Origin: Desulfocapsa sp.
GTDB taxonomy: Bacteria > Desulfobacterota > Desulfobulbia > Desulfobulbales > Desulfocapsaceae
Assembly (NCBI GenBank): GCA_016765495.1
Contig: JAESPV010000007.1
Coordinates: 163,263 to 227,262, forward strand
Length of the DNA: 64,000 nt
Direction: 5' to 3'
The notes under the pieces: model-generated
Databases searched by the model: none
Seen by the model: only the letters and a program-made list of their open reading frames with translations
Told to the model about the DNA's origin: nothing
Shown: positions 53,823 through 63,861 of the stretch, piece after piece
How positions within the stretch are numbered: position 1 is the stretch's first letter
Layout: the number at the start of each line of letters is the position of its first letter
Made by a program: the position numbers and the translations under genes

Positions 53823-55049
53823 TCACAGTCGAAGTGCTTTGAGAACTTTCAGGGTTGGTTTACCATCCGGCTCCATATTATGCCTACGCTGAAACAGCTT
53901 TATTCCATTTTTTGTATTGGAGCCCAGGCGACCATCAATCTCTCCGGCATACAAACCTTTTTTTTGGAGCAGTTCCTGCAACTCAAATTTTTCATCAACA
54001 GAGAGCGATCCTGCTGGTCTTGGCCACGACTGTACCATACCCTTCTTTCCCATAAGCCGATCTGCAAGTAACCCAACAGCGAGTGCATAAAAATCAGAGT
54101 TATTATAGCGTTTAAGAACGAAAAAATTACGTAGCATAAGAAAACCGGGGCCATTATCACCACCAATCATTTTCAATTCCGCTTTTTCCTGGAGATCTTC
54201 AAACGTAGTGCTGCCAGGACGAACAAAACCAAGCTGTTGCCACTGAGCAAGTGTCTTTGTTTCTCCTTTTAATCGTGCGCCGTTTTTTGGAACTTTTACT
54301 TCATATCCCCATGTTTTCCCCGTACGCCATTTATTTTTGTGCAGCAGATTGGCAGCTGTAGCCAAGGCATCAGGAATGGAATTCCAGATATCACGGCGAC
54401 CATTCCCATCCATATCAACACCATAGGCAAGAAAGCTCGTGGGAATAAACTGGGTATGCCCCATGGCGCCAGCCCAGGAACCGTTTAACCCATCAAGGCT
54501 CACATCTCCTGCCTGGAGAATTTGAAGTGCTGCAATAAGCTGGGAGCGTGCAAATTTTTGACGTCGCTTATCAGCATAGGCAAGGGTTGCCAAAGCTCTT
54601 GGGACATAATAAAGACGTGAGGTACGAAGAAGTGCCGCCCCGTAGCTTGTCTCCAAGGACCAGATTGCTAGTATAACAGGTGCCTCCACACCAAATTTTG
54701 CTTCAACCTGTTGCAGAAGATTTCCATACACTCCTGCCATGATACGCCCATCGTCAATGGATCGTGGATTAACCCGGGCATCCAGATAATCCCAGATTTC
54801 AGTTGTGAATTCCGGTTGATATTCCGCCTTTTTCAATACGTCTGCATAGGGTTCTTTCACATCAGCAAAGGCACTATCATACGTTGAGCGGGTAATTCCT
54901 TTTTTTGCCGCTTCTGCATAAAAAGAATTCAAAAATTCCTTAAATGATTGATGCTCAATGGGTACGGCAGATGCCATTCCAACATTTGCAAACAAAAACA
55001 TACAACAGAAGATAAGGATACGGCCAGACAGTTTATACAAAATATTCAT
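53823..55049 (-). CDS. MltB-type lytic murein transglycosylase with peptidoglycan-binding domain
   Basis: A 408-residue exported enzyme: signal peptide to about residue 28, then the SLT domain with catalytic Glu133 in SLETSYG and GAMGHTQFIPTSFL, and a C-terminal peptidoglycan-binding domain (LQELLQKKGLYAGEIDG, IKLFQRRHNMEPDG). It cleaves glycan strands to 1,6-anhydro products. No lipobox, so it is probably soluble in the periplasm. Confidence 0.9.
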   Translation of the reverse strand: MNILYKLSGRILIFCCMFLFANVGMASAVPIEHQSFKEFLNSFYAEAAKKGITRSTYDSAFADVKEPYADVLKKAEYQPEFTTEIWDYLDARVNPRSIDDGRIMAGVYGNLLQQVEAKFGVEAPVILAIWSLETSYGAALLRTSRLYYVPRALATLAYADKRRQKFARSQLIAALQILQAGDVSLDGLNGSWAGAMGHTQFIPTSFLAYGVDMDGNGRRDIWNSIPDALATAANLLHKNKWRTGKTWGYEVKVPKNGARLKGETKTLAQWQQLGFVRPGSTTFEDLQEKAELKMIGGDNGPGFLMLRNFFVLKRYNNSDFYALAVGLLADRLMGKKGMVQSWPRPAGSLSVDEKFELQELLQKKGLYAGEIDGRLGSNTKNGIKLFQRRHNMEPDGKPTLKVLKALRL

Positions 55050-55081
55050 GATTTCATCTTTATGTGTTTATAACAGGAACA

Positions 55082-55210
55082 TCAGCAAGTTCCTTCCAGA
55101 CATAATAGTTCAAACAATGCACGTTCCTCATGAAGCGGCACCCCCCATTCATTGTCATGATCATCCTGATACAAAGGATCATCACTGCACCAGCTGCATC
55201 TTTTTTTCAT
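55082..55210 (-). pseudogene. tag: Truncated DNA-3-methyladenine glycosylase I (tag)
   Basis: From ATG 55210 (GGAG upstream) the frame reads MKKRCSWCSDDPLYQDDHDN, EWGVPLHEERALFELLCLEG, TC and stops at TGA 55082. This is the N-terminus of Tag, a zinc-linked alkylation repair enzyme, broken off after 42 of roughly 190 residues. The rest is missing; mltB begins 33 bases later. Its neighbour ogt repairs alkylated guanine, so a tag-ogt repair pair was probably once here. Confidence 0.8.
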
Positions 55211-55386
55211 AATTATCTTACTCCACAGCCATGATGGCAAAAAGAAAAATGTTACGAACGGGAACGAATACCGCCAACTATCGAATAATATGATACGTTA
55301 CAATACCTCTCATGAAACAACTAACTGATCTGACCAACTCGATTTTGTATGAATTTCCTCCTAACCCTTTCTAAACGGAAAGAATC

Positions 55387-55920
55387 ATGACAATTTACTA
55401 TCAGAAAATGACATCTCCAATTGGTTCAATCTTTATTGCTGCCGACAAAGTCTATTTAAGAGCAATAACATTTGACCGTAACGAAGAAAAAATACGCGCG
55501 ACACTAAGCCGGTTCAGACATGAAAGAAACCCAATAATAACACAAACTCATGCCCAACTGCAAGAATACTTTTCCGGAATTCGAACTGAATTTGATCTGC
55601 CAATTGCTTTTACCGGAACTCCATTCCAGAATCAGACATGGCGTGCTCTATTAACCATACCATATGGCGAAACACGCTCCTATTCAGAGCAGGCACTTGT
55701 AATAGGCAATCCCAAGGCTGTGCGGGCCGTGGGGAGAACAAACGGACTCAACCCCATAGGCATTGTTGTTCCCTGCCACCGGGTAATCGGGAAATCCGGT
55801 AAATTAACCGGCTATGCAGGAGGACTGGATAAAAAAGTATTTTTACTGAACCTGGAAAATGAAGTATTGAACAAACTGAACACCATCAATGGATATTATG
55901 ATAATCCAGGCAGTATGTAA
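55387..55920 (+). CDS. ogt: Methylated-DNA-protein cysteine methyltransferase
   Basis: A 177-residue suicide repair protein that takes alkyl groups from O6-alkylguanine onto Cys130 in IVVPCHRVIG. Also visible: QNQTWRALLTIPYGETRSY, the DNA-binding helix with AVRAVGRTNGLNP, and GKLTGYAGGLDKK. AACGGAAAGA precedes the start. Short Ogt-type without an Ada regulatory domain. Confidence 0.93.
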   Translation: MTIYYQKMTSPIGSIFIAADKVYLRAITFDRNEEKIRATLSRFRHERNPIITQTHAQLQEYFSGIRTEFDLPIAFTGTPFQNQTWRALLTIPYGETRSYSEQALVIGNPKAVRAVGRTNGLNPIGIVVPCHRVIGKSGKLTGYAGGLDKKVFLLNLENEVLNKLNTINGYYDNPGSM

Positions 55921-56111
55921 CGTTTTTGTCAACACAGGTGGCGCAACAAAGTGCAAGTAGGTAGGTAAGCGCAGACTCCGAGATGTTTAAGATATTTCGT
56001 GTATGTTCCTCAGGGGCTGGGAATGCCAGTGCAGGGTTTGCGAAGAAACAACATGGATGGTACTGCGCTTGGATTTGAGTTCTATTTGGACGTTGTGATC
56101 AGGACTGATAT

Positions 56112-56510
56112 TTAATTGTATTGTTCCAGAAGTGTTGCTTCAACCGCGGGCCCTACCACCTTCCAGTCAACACAGGGTCGATTAAAGGTAGGAGGATGAA
56201 TCAGGGGACAACCAAAAGCCGAATCGTCAATATAAATCTTTCCGTAGGCTTTTGGACTGTTGGTCCATGAATCCTGATCAGGATTGTGGTTTATTCCAAA
56301 TAGTTCAATATTATTTTCCTCAAAATACTGGACTGCATCCCTTAAATATTCTTTGCCCTCTGCATCATCTGAACGCATGGTGAATAAAATAAGTTTTGCC
56401 CCGAGTTCCACAAATCGCTGCAGCCAATCCACGGCTAAGGGTACCGGGTCGCCCACATAGGGATAGCGATGATCTACAACGGTTCCGTCAAAATCTATGC
56501 AAATATACAT
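56112..56510 (-). CDS. Small HAD-family phosphatase
   Basis: A 132-residue cap-less HAD protein: motif I CIDFDGTVVDH, motif II Thr in LILFTMRSDD, and motif IV KIYIDDSAFG. It is like the BT0820-type hydrolases that act on small phosphate esters. It follows rph after 27 bases on the same strand. Substrate unknown. Confidence 0.8.
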   Translation of the reverse strand: MYICIDFDGTVVDHRYPYVGDPVPLAVDWLQRFVELGAKLILFTMRSDDAEGKEYLRDAVQYFEENNIELFGINHNPDQDSWTNSPKAYGKIYIDDSAFGCPLIHPPTFNRPCVDWKVVGPAVEATLLEQYN

Positions 56511-56537
56511 TGTTTCCCCAGGTTTTTAAATTCTCTA

Positions 56538-57233
56538 CTACCAAAGTTCAAAGAGTTCCCGGATTCCTTTTTCAGCAAGGGTTGTCATAGCCATAAATGA
56601 TTCTGAACTGAAGGGTTTCCCCTCTGCAGTAGACTGAATTTCGATCCAACGACCATCTCCACTCATAACAAAATTGGCATCCACCTCAGCTCTTGAATCT
56701 TCTGAATAATCAAGATCAAGACAGGCCTTACCTTCAATTATTCCAACTGAGATTGCAGCCACGGGCAAAAGAGCAGGCATCTCAGCGAGTTTGCCATTAT
56801 CAACAAGTTTCTGCAATGCGTGACGGAGCGCAAGGGCTCCACCGGTGATTGAGGCGGTACGGGTACCACCATCGGCATTTAACACATCACAATCCACCCG
56901 TAGAGTCCGTTCTCCAATGGTTTCAAGATCTACCATCATACGCAAACTGCGGCCAATGAGACGTTGGATTTCATAGGTTCTTCCAGACCTGCCACCAATT
57001 TCACGCCTGTAACGTGAATTTGTTGCACAGGGAAGCATGCCATATTCAGCTGTTATCCAGCCTTTACCTGTATCTTTTAAGAAAGGAGGTACCTTTTCTT
57101 CAACACTGACACCGCAAATTACATGTGTTCCTCCCATACGAATAAGCAAAGAGGCATCGGCACCGGGTTGAAAATCCCACTCCAGAGAAACATCCCGAAG
57201 ACTGTCCTCTGTTCTATTTTGAAAACGATTCAT
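56538..57233 (-). CDS. rph: Ribonuclease PH
   Basis: A 231-residue phosphorolytic exoribonuclease that trims tRNA 3' ends. Marks: [51 protein letters not shown] and [18 protein letters not shown] with the phosphate-binding residues. The C-terminal GIRELFELW is typical. Its start overlaps the paaK stop by four bases (ATGA), an unusual pairing; rdgB, the common neighbour, is absent. Confidence 0.94.
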   Translation of the reverse strand: MNRFQNRTEDSLRDVSLEWDFQPGADASLLIRMGGTHVICGVSVEEKVPPFLKDTGKGWITAEYGMLPCATNSRYRREIGGRSGRTYEIQRLIGRSLRMMVDLETIGERTLRVDCDVLNADGGTRTASITGGALALRHALQKLVDNGKLAEMPALLPVAAISVGIIEGKACLDLDYSEDSRAEVDANFVMSGDGRWIEIQSTAEGKPFSSESFMAMTTLAEKGIRELFELW

Positions 57234-58528
57234 ATTTTCCTCATATCTATTACTCTTTGGCCTTTTCCTTCAAAACGTTCCAGAGTTTTTTCTTCCACAA
57301 GTTTTACAATTACACCTATGCCAAGTTCCGAGCTGAGTTGCCCTCGAATGGTGTCTATCAGTTCCCGCTGCTTTTTCATCTGATCTGAAAAGAGAGAATC
57401 TTTTACCTCAACCAGCACCGTTGCTCTATCCTGATGATTTTCACGTTCAACAACGATACGATAATGCGGCTCGGTTCCATCAATATTAAAAAGGACAGAC
57501 TCGATCTGGGTGGGAAATACATTGACGCCCTTAATAATCAGCATATCATCGGTGCGGCCAAGAATTCTCTGCATACGCCTGAATGTCCGGCCACAGGGAC
57601 ACGGCTCAGGCATAAACCGGGTCAGGTCTCTTGTACGGTAGCGAATCATGGGAAAAGCTTCTTTGGTGAGTGTGGTAATTACAAGCTCTCCCACTTCACC
57701 CGGCTCGACTGGTTCCAGAGTTTCCGGATCAAGGATTTCAACCAGAAAATGATCTTCATTGATATGGAGGCCGTTACATTCACTGCATTCTCCGGCAACC
57801 CCCGGCCCCATAATTTCTGAGAGTCCATAATTATCCGTTGCCCGGATGCCCAGTTTTGCATTAATCTCCAAGCGCATGGCCTCGGACCATGGCTCGGCAC
57901 CGAAAAGACCGAATTTAAGAGAAAGTCCGGCTGGATTGATGCCCATATTAAACATAACATCTACAATATTCAAAGCATAGGATGGTGTACAGACAAGAGC
58001 AGTAGTCTTAAAATCCTGCATGATCTGAATCTGACGTTTGGTGTTTCCGGCAGAAATAGGAATAACAGAAGCCCCGAGACGTTCTGCACCATAGTGCAAA
58101 CCAAAACCTCCGGTAAAAAGCCCGTAACCGAAGGCTATCTGAATAACATCATCGGCAGTAAGTCCTGCGGCACACAAAACGCGTGCCACAAGGTTAGACC
58201 AATTCCTGATATCGTTTTGAGTATATCCAACCACCGTTGCCTGACCTGTGGTACCAGACGATGAATGGAGACGAACGACCTCACGAAGGGGTACCGCAAA
58301 TAACCCGTATGGATAACTGTCACGCAGATCCTGTTTGCAGGTAAAGGGCAGTTTGCGAATGTCATCCAATGAATGAAAGCCTTCGTAATCAAGCTTCATT
58401 TCATTAAACTGCTGTTTATAGAACGGTACGTGAGTACCCACACGGTAGAGAGTGGATTGCAGACGTTCGAGCTGAAGTTGCTCAAGATCTTCCCTTGCCA
58501 TACATTCTTTTTCAGATTCCCAATACAT
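57230..58528 (-). CDS. paaK: Phenylacetate-CoA ligase family enzyme
   Basis: About 432 residues from ATG 58528. An AMP-forming ligase with N-terminal [15 protein letters not shown], phosphate loop [44 protein letters not shown] and the C-terminal [19 protein letters not shown]. Family members activate phenylacetate or related aryl acids. It follows livF, and a second copy lies at the right edge. Exact acid not determined. Confidence 0.88.
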   Translation of the reverse strand: MYWESEKECMAREDLEQLQLERLQSTLYRVGTHVPFYKQQFNEMKLDYEGFHSLDDIRKLPFTCKQDLRDSYPYGLFAVPLREVVRLHSSSGTTGQATVVGYTQNDIRNWSNLVARVLCAAGLTADDVIQIAFGYGLFTGGFGLHYGAERLGASVIPISAGNTKRQIQIMQDFKTTALVCTPSYALNIVDVMFNMGINPAGLSLKFGLFGAEPWSEAMRLEINAKLGIRATDNYGLSEIMGPGVAGECSECNGLHINEDHFLVEILDPETLEPVEPGEVGELVITTLTKEAFPMIRYRTRDLTRFMPEPCPCGRTFRRMQRILGRTDDMLIIKGVNVFPTQIESVLFNIDGTEPHYRIVVERENHQDRATVLVEVKDSLFSDQMKKQRELIDTIRGQLSSELGIGVIVKLVEEKTLERFEGKGQRVIDMRKI

Positions 58529-58563
58529 ATTCAAATTTGTGTTTGAGGTTGGTGTTTACAAAA

Positions 58564-59286
58564 TCAATCTGTTTTCTCACGTCCCAGGTAAGCCCGCTGT
58601 ACATCCTGATTGGCCAGCAAATCATCTGCCGGACCCTGAAGTATGACCTTACCTGTTTCCAGTACATAGCCACGATCGGCAATCCCCAGTGCTGCTTTTG
58701 CATTTTGCTCAACAAGCAGAACAGTATTCCCTTCATCTCGTAATCGAACAATAATTTGAAAGATCTCTTTTACAATGAGTGGAGCAAGACCAGTTGACGG
58801 CTCATCCATCATAACGAGCGAGGGTTTTGCCATAAGTGCTCTTCCCATGGCCAGCATTTGCTGTTCGCCACCGGACAATGTTCCGGCAAGCTGATCTTTG
58901 CGATCACGGAGAATGGGGAAGAGTTCGTACTGATATTCCATTAATCCAGCTAAGAACTCTCTACCCTTTTTCTGAACAACATGACCGCCAAGGAGCAAAT
59001 TTTCTTCCACAGTCATGGTCGCAAAAACCTGCCTTCCTTCAGGCACCATTACACACCCTAAACCGGGAATGGCAGCGGCTTTGCTTTTCAAAATATTTGT
59101 ACCTTTAAATTCCACTTCACCGGAATTTGCCTTCACAAGGCCTGCGATGGTGGATAGAAGAGTGGTTTTCCCTGCCCCGTTGGCTCCGATAATGGTGACG
59201 ATTTCCCCGGAATCCACATGCATGGAAATGTTCTTTAAGACTTTTATTTTTCCGTATCCGGATGCAAGATTACGAATTTTCAGCAT
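58564..59286 (-). CDS. livF: LIV-type ABC transporter ATPase LivF
   Basis: About 240 residues: MLKIRNLASGYGKIKVLKNI, Walker A GANGAGKTT, VPEGRQVFATMTV, signature LSGGEQQML and Walker B LVMMDEPSTGLAP. A GTG at 59301 is an alternative start. Energy subunit of the importer encoded livK-livH-livM-livG-livF. Confidence 0.92.
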   Translation of the reverse strand: MLKIRNLASGYGKIKVLKNISMHVDSGEIVTIIGANGAGKTTLLSTIAGLVKANSGEVEFKGTNILKSKAAAIPGLGCVMVPEGRQVFATMTVEENLLLGGHVVQKKGREFLAGLMEYQYELFPILRDRKDQLAGTLSGGEQQMLAMGRALMAKPSLVMMDEPSTGLAPLIVKEIFQIIVRLRDEGNTVLLVEQNAKAALGIADRGYVLETGKVILQGPADDLLANQDVQRAYLGREKTD

Positions 59287-59290
59287 TTTT

Positions 59291-60049
59291 TCACTCTTCA
59301 CCTAAGTAAACTTTAATTACTTCAGGGTTCTGCTGGATGTTTTTGGGTGTATCTTCAGCAATCTTTTCACCAAAACAGAGCACCACAACCTCATCTGAAA
59401 TATCCATTACAAGCGACATATCATGTTCCACCAGCAGAACAGTGATTCCAAGATCACGAATCCTGGTGATCAAACGACCAACCTCTGCTGTCTCATACAT
59501 ATTCAGACCCGCTGCGGGTTCATCAAGAAGAAGAAGGGACGGTTCCAAGGCAAGAGCACGAGCAAGCTCCACTGCACGTTGCTGACCAAAAGCCAGACTT
59601 TGTGCATCGGTGTGAGCATGCTCTTCAATTTCAAGGAGTGCCAATAGCTCCATGGATTTATCGCGAATATCCTTCTCTTCTTTCCAGACCCAGGGCATCC
59701 GAAACATGGACGCCATGAAACCGGCACTGCTTAGTACATGACGCCCCACCATCACATTTTCAAGGGCGGTCATTCCGCTGAACATTTTGATATTTTGAAA
59801 TGTTCTGGCCATGCCAAGAGTTGCAACCTGGAACGGTTTTTTTCCCTTAAGCTCACGCCCCTTGAAAGAGACGGTTCCGGAAGTCGCAGGAAAAGTACCG
59901 GAAATCATATTAAACAGGGTTGTTTTACCAGCTCCATTTGGCCCGATTACAGCTTTGATCTGTCCGGGATCAACCTGAAAAGAGACATCGTTCACAGCGA
60001 GGAGCCCGCCAAAACGTTTATTCAGCTTATTTATTTCAAGAAGTGCCAT
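59291..60049 (-). CDS. livG: LIV-type ABC transporter ATPase LivG
   Basis: A 252-residue ATPase: Walker [30 protein letters not shown], signature [15 protein letters not shown] and Walker [21 protein letters not shown] lies eight bases before the ATG. The terminal [10 protein letters not shown] is typical of LivG. Confidence 0.93.
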   Translation of the reverse strand: MALLEINKLNKRFGGLLAVNDVSFQVDPGQIKAVIGPNGAGKTTLFNMISGTFPATSGTVSFKGRELKGKKPFQVATLGMARTFQNIKMFSGMTALENVMVGRHVLSSAGFMASMFRMPWVWKEEKDIRDKSMELLALLEIEEHAHTDAQSLAFGQQRAVELARALALEPSLLLLDEPAAGLNMYETAEVGRLITRIRDLGITVLLVEHDMSLVMDISDEVVVLCFGEKIAEDTPKNIQQNPEVIKVYLGEE

Positions 60050-60054
60050 CCTCG

Positions 60055-61131
60055 TTACACCTCCTCTTTCTTATCCGATTTCCATCGTCCTGAAAACTGT
60101 TTCAGACGATGGCGGATATTCAAACTCAGGATTCCATTGGGAGCAAAAAGCATAATCAGAATCAGGATCAAACCAAAAACTGCGTCATCATAGGAACCAA
60201 ACACGCCACGCAGAGAAAGAAAGGAGAGGACTATCCCCATAAGCAATGCTCCCCAGAGATGCGCCATGCCGCCAACAGCAACAATGGCCACATAACGAAC
60301 AGACTTCATTACTCCGGCCTCAGAAGGCCCGATTCCTCCATTATAATGCGTAAGGAAAACTCCGGCAATCGCTGCAAAAACAGCAGAAAGTACAAATGTC
60401 TGCAGCTTGAAACGGGAAGTGTTCACACCCATGGCATCAGCTGCTTCACCAGAACCATGAATACCGCGCAGAGCCCTGCCCACCCGAGAATCAATAAGAT
60501 TTAAGAGAAGAACCATACCAAAAAGGAGCAATCCCCAGGCGATATAGTAATTTTGAACCCGTTCACTGAAATTTCCACTGACACTTAAGCCGGGGAAAAG
60601 GACAAAAGCGGGAACCTCTGAGATCCCATCGGCTTCACCAAAATATTCGAGCGCCAGAACAACCCGATAAATGATGATACCAAAACCAAGTGTTGCCATG
60701 GCAAGGTAATGGCCTTTCAGCTTTAGAACTGGAATACCGATAATCACAGCTATCATTGCGGCAGTACATACTGCAACAACACATGCTGCCCAGGGTGACA
60801 CCACAAGCAGAGTTTCACCATAAAGGTCATGTCCCAAAAGAAGCAAACCGGCAGAATCCAGAAAACCAACCAGTGCGTTATCCTGATAGGGAATAAGATT
60901 GCACGTGGTAAGAGCCGCTGAAAGATACCCACCAATGGCAAAAAATCCTGCATGCCCCAGAGAAATCTGACCGGCATAGCCCATGAGAACACAAAGAGCA
61001 ATGATAAGCAGTGCGTAATAGGCTGACATGGTCAGCTGGGTCAGATAATACATGGTATCTGTGGCACTGGTCAGAAAATGAATTCCGATTACCACAGCAA
61101 GAAGTGGCAGAACGGATAGCAGTTTTTTCAT
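60055..61131 (-). CDS. livM: LIV-type ABC transporter permease LivM
   Basis: About 358 residues from ATG 61131. Ten or so hydrophobic helices with MGYAGQISLGHAGFFAIGGYLSAAL as the landmark region near residues 52-76, and VGRALRGIHGSGEAADAMGV and GGMAHLWGALLMG later. It forms the membrane channel with LivH. Confidence 0.92.
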   Translation of the reverse strand: MKKLLSVLPLLAVVIGIHFLTSATDTMYYLTQLTMSAYYALLIIALCVLMGYAGQISLGHAGFFAIGGYLSAALTTCNLIPYQDNALVGFLDSAGLLLLGHDLYGETLLVVSPWAACVVAVCTAAMIAVIIGIPVLKLKGHYLAMATLGFGIIIYRVVLALEYFGEADGISEVPAFVLFPGLSVSGNFSERVQNYYIAWGLLLFGMVLLLNLIDSRVGRALRGIHGSGEAADAMGVNTSRFKLQTFVLSAVFAAIAGVFLTHYNGGIGPSEAGVMKSVRYVAIVAVGGMAHLWGALLMGIVLSFLSLRGVFGSYDDAVFGLILILIMLFAPNGILSLNIRHRLKQFSGRWKSDKKEEV

Positions 61132-61135
61132 AATC

Positions 61136-62026
61136 TTAAAACTCCGACAGTCCTGCTGCCTCTTTTGACCCAAACAAGCCTTGAGGGCGCACAAAGAGAA
61201 TAATCAGAAGAATGGCAATGGCAATGGCATCCTGAAAAGCAAGGGGCACAACAGAAACAGAAAATGCTTCGAGAATGCCCAGGAGAATACCTGCAACCAC
61301 CGCGCCCCCAGAACTGCCAAGGCCACCAAGAATGGCCACGGTGAATCCTTTAATAGCCAGCCCCGTACCCATATCATACTGGCTATAGGTAATGGGAGAC
61401 ATGACACAGCCGGCGAGTGCTCCAATACCGGCGCTCAGGATGAAAGAAAGGGTCACCATATTCCGGGTATTAATACCGCAGAGCGTGGCGGCCGTACGAT
61501 TCGATGCACAGGCTCGCATTTCCCGGCCAACCGATGTGGTCTTGAAGAAAATACCAAGACAAACCACCATCAGGCCAGATACTGCAACCACCCAAAAAAC
61601 CTGCGGTGAAACACGCGCACCCAGCACTTCCACAGAGCTGATCTCATTCCCGACAAAATAAGGCAGGGAACGAATAGATTCACCCCAGATATGCGCTGCT
61701 GTTTCACGGGACAGGATGGAAATACCAATGGTGATAATGATCATCCGCAGTACAGAAGGAGATTGAAGCCAGCGAATAAAACAGACCTCGATCAACGCCC
61801 CAATAAGCATGGTGATCAACACTGCCAGAATAATGGCAATAGGCATGGGCACGAATTGCAGGAGGCTGATCGCAATCATCCCCCCAAGCATGACAAACTC
61901 ACCCTGAGCAAAATTAATGATGCCTGTGGTGTTATAAATAATATTAAATCCAATGGCGACAATGGCATAGATACTGCCATAGGTGATCCCGGCCATCAGA
62001 TATTGAATGAAGAGTTCAGTGGTCAT
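61136..62026 (-). CDS. livH: LIV-type ABC transporter permease LivH
   Basis: A 296-residue permease: GITYGSIYAIVAIGFNIIY, GIINFAQGEFVMLGGM and GGLGSSGGAVVAGILLGILE are standard. Separated from livK by a terminator-like hairpin and short repeats, so it may be expressed at a lower level than the binding protein. Confidence 0.92.
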   Translation of the reverse strand: MTTELFIQYLMAGITYGSIYAIVAIGFNIIYNTTGIINFAQGEFVMLGGMIAISLLQFVPMPIAIILAVLITMLIGALIEVCFIRWLQSPSVLRMIIITIGISILSRETAAHIWGESIRSLPYFVGNEISSVEVLGARVSPQVFWVVAVSGLMVVCLGIFFKTTSVGREMRACASNRTAATLCGINTRNMVTLSFILSAGIGALAGCVMSPITYSQYDMGTGLAIKGFTVAILGGLGSSGGAVVAGILLGILEAFSVSVVPLAFQDAIAIAILLIILFVRPQGLFGSKEAAGLSEF

Positions 62027-62031
62027 AAAAA

Positions 62032-62100
62032 CAGTTTTCAGTGTTCAGTTTTCAGTGTTCAGTTTTCCGTCACGCAATGTCCCTGATAAAAACTGAACAC
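62032..62100. repeat. 14-base tandem repeat with inverted copy
   Basis: CAGTTTTCAGTGTT occurs twice in tandem (62032-62045, 62046-62059) with a partial third copy. The complement AAAACTGAACAC lies at 62089-62100. The inverted arms could form a hairpin in the livK-livH spacer. Origin unknown. Confidence 0.75.
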
Positions 62101-62118
62101 CGATAACTCAATAACTAT

Positions 62119-62152
62119 AAAAACCGGACTGGAAAATATTCCTCCAGCCCGG
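62119..62152 (-). terminator. Terminator or attenuator after livK
   Basis: On the minus strand CCGGGCTGGA and TCCAGTCCGG (one wobble pair) enclose a nine-base loop and are followed by five T's. It lies 30 bases after the livK stop. Confidence 0.8.
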
Positions 62153-62182
62153 CAAATTCTCCATTGTCTGCAAACCGGAGTT

Positions 62183-63331
62183 TTATTTTCCGGTATACGC
62201 AACAAACTTTCCATCTTTAACAGTCATCATCTGGAAAGCATCAATACCAAGACCATTATGATCTTCAGGAGAGAAACTGAAAACACCACCGGTTCCAGGG
62301 AAGTTTTGCAGATTTTCAATTGCTGTACGTACTTTATCACGATCATTACCGACCTCGGCGATGGCCGCAGCAAGGATAGTGATGGCATCATAGGCATGGC
62401 CACCAAAGGTGGAAGCAGGCTCGTTAAACCTGAGCTCATAATTTTTCTTATATGCCATGAGCACTGCTTTCTGTGGATTATCATCGGGAAGCGAACCTGC
62501 AATAAGAAGACGTCCTGCAGGGAAGATAATTCCTTCAGCAGCAGCACCGGCAGCTTCTACGTATTTAATATTTCCAAAACCGTGGCTCTGAAAAAGTGGC
62601 ACATCCCAGCCGGACTGACGCATGTTTTTAGGAACGATGGCCTGAGCAGGAACGATGGACCAGTTAACAACAGCCTGTACATCTTTGTTAGCTTTAATTT
62701 TGGCAACAACCGCTGAAAGATCATTGGATTTTTTGTCATATACTTCAACTTCCACAACCTCGATGCCAAACTCAGGGGCTATTTTTAAAAGCTGTCTCTT
62801 TCCAGCTTTACCAAAGCCGGTATTTCCTGCAAGAACTGCAATCTTGGAAATGCCCATTTTATTCATTTCCATGTAGATTTTCTTCACAGCAAAGGAATCT
62901 TTCTGAGGAGTTTTGAAAACATAGGATGCAACCGGGCTAACAATAACCTCAGCCGCACCACAGGAGATCAATGGGGTTTTTGCCTGCTGACAGATATTCT
63001 TGATTTTCATGGTCTCGCCACTTGTGGAAGGTCCGATGATTGCAAGAACTTTGTCCTCTTCGATCAGCTGTTTAGCAAAGGAAATTGCTTTCTCAGGACT
63101 CGCTGCAGAATCTTTGATAATGAGTTCAATCGTGTTACCGTTAATTCCACCTTTGGCATTAATCTCATCAACCACCATTTCCAGACTGCGGGCTTCAGGA
63201 CCGCCAAGGAAAGAAGCGCCACCGGTAACAGCAAGAATAGCTCCGATTTTGATTGTCTCAGCAAAAGCAGGCGCCACAGAAAGGCTGACGGCTACAACTG
63301 CCAAAAGAAGTTTTGATGCAAATTTTTTCAT
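62183..63331 (-). CDS. livK: LIV-type periplasmic binding protein
   Basis: A 382-residue binding protein with signal peptide ending APAFAE. It continues TIKIGAILAVTGGASFLGGP, NAKGGINGNTIELI and IIGPSTSGETMKI, the class I amino-acid-type fold. A DNA-level G-rich ribosome site precedes the ATG. Ligand may be a branched-chain or aromatic amino acid or an aryl acid; the neighbouring paaK genes favour the latter groups. Confidence 0.9.
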   Translation of the reverse strand: MKKFASKLLLAVVAVSLSVAPAFAETIKIGAILAVTGGASFLGGPEARSLEMVVDEINAKGGINGNTIELIIKDSAASPEKAISFAKQLIEEDKVLAIIGPSTSGETMKIKNICQQAKTPLISCGAAEVIVSPVASYVFKTPQKDSFAVKKIYMEMNKMGISKIAVLAGNTGFGKAGKRQLLKIAPEFGIEVVEVEVYDKKSNDLSAVVAKIKANKDVQAVVNWSIVPAQAIVPKNMRQSGWDVPLFQSHGFGNIKYVEAAGAAAEGIIFPAGRLLIAGSLPDDNPQKAVLMAYKKNYELRFNEPASTFGGHAYDAITILAAAIAEVGNDRDKVRTAIENLQNFPGTGGVFSFSPEDHNGLGIDAFQMMTVKDGKFVAYTGK

Positions 63332-63418
63332 CTTTTCCCCCGTTCAACTATAAATAAAAACATTGCGACAGAACCTCCGTGATTCTGCTCAAAAATCACT
63401 CCGGTCTTACTCCAGAGG

Positions 63419-63850
63419 CTACAAAGCACTGATTTGTTCACCACTTAAGATGGTATATCCTGTTCGCTGCAAGGACTCAATGGCCTGATCAATGTCATCA
63501 AAACGGAAGATAAGTACTGCATTTTCCCCAGTTTTATTAACAAAAGCGTACATATATTCAACATTCAGTTTTTCTTCTTTTATGGTCTGCAAGACTGCTG
63601 CAAGACCACCAGTCTTATCGGCCACCTCAACGGCAATAACGTTTGTTACACCAACGGTAAAGCCATTTGATTTTAAAGTGCTTTTTGCCTTCTCAACGTT
63701 ATCAACGATGAGACGCAGGATCCCAAAATCAGCAGTATCAGCAACAGATAGTGCCCGAATGTTGATATTTTCCTCTGCCAGTCTTGCGGTGATCTCAGCC
63801 AGACGACCTGATTTATTTTCTAAAAATACTGCAATCTGTTCTACTCGCAT
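63419..63850 (-). CDS. Tandem ACT-domain protein
   Basis: A 143-residue protein with two ACT domains: [20 protein letters not shown] at the start, and [18 protein letters not shown] from about residue 72. ACT pairs sense amino acids. Such proteins commonly neighbour phenylacetate-CoA ligase genes in anaerobes, as here, and may regulate amino-acid-linked CoA ligase activity. AGGGG before the ATG. Confidence 0.88.
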   Translation of the reverse strand: MRVEQIAVFLENKSGRLAEITARLAEENINIRALSVADTADFGILRLIVDNVEKAKSTLKSNGFTVGVTNVIAVEVADKTGGLAAVLQTIKEEKLNVEYMYAFVNKTGENAVLIFRFDDIDQAIESLQRTGYTILSGEQISAL

Positions 63851-63861
63851 TTTAGATCCCC

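Noticed and set aside
55082..55210. In-frame TGA of the tag remnant as selenocysteine
   Set aside because: Sequence past the TGA does not continue the Tag family and reaches another stop within 12 codons.
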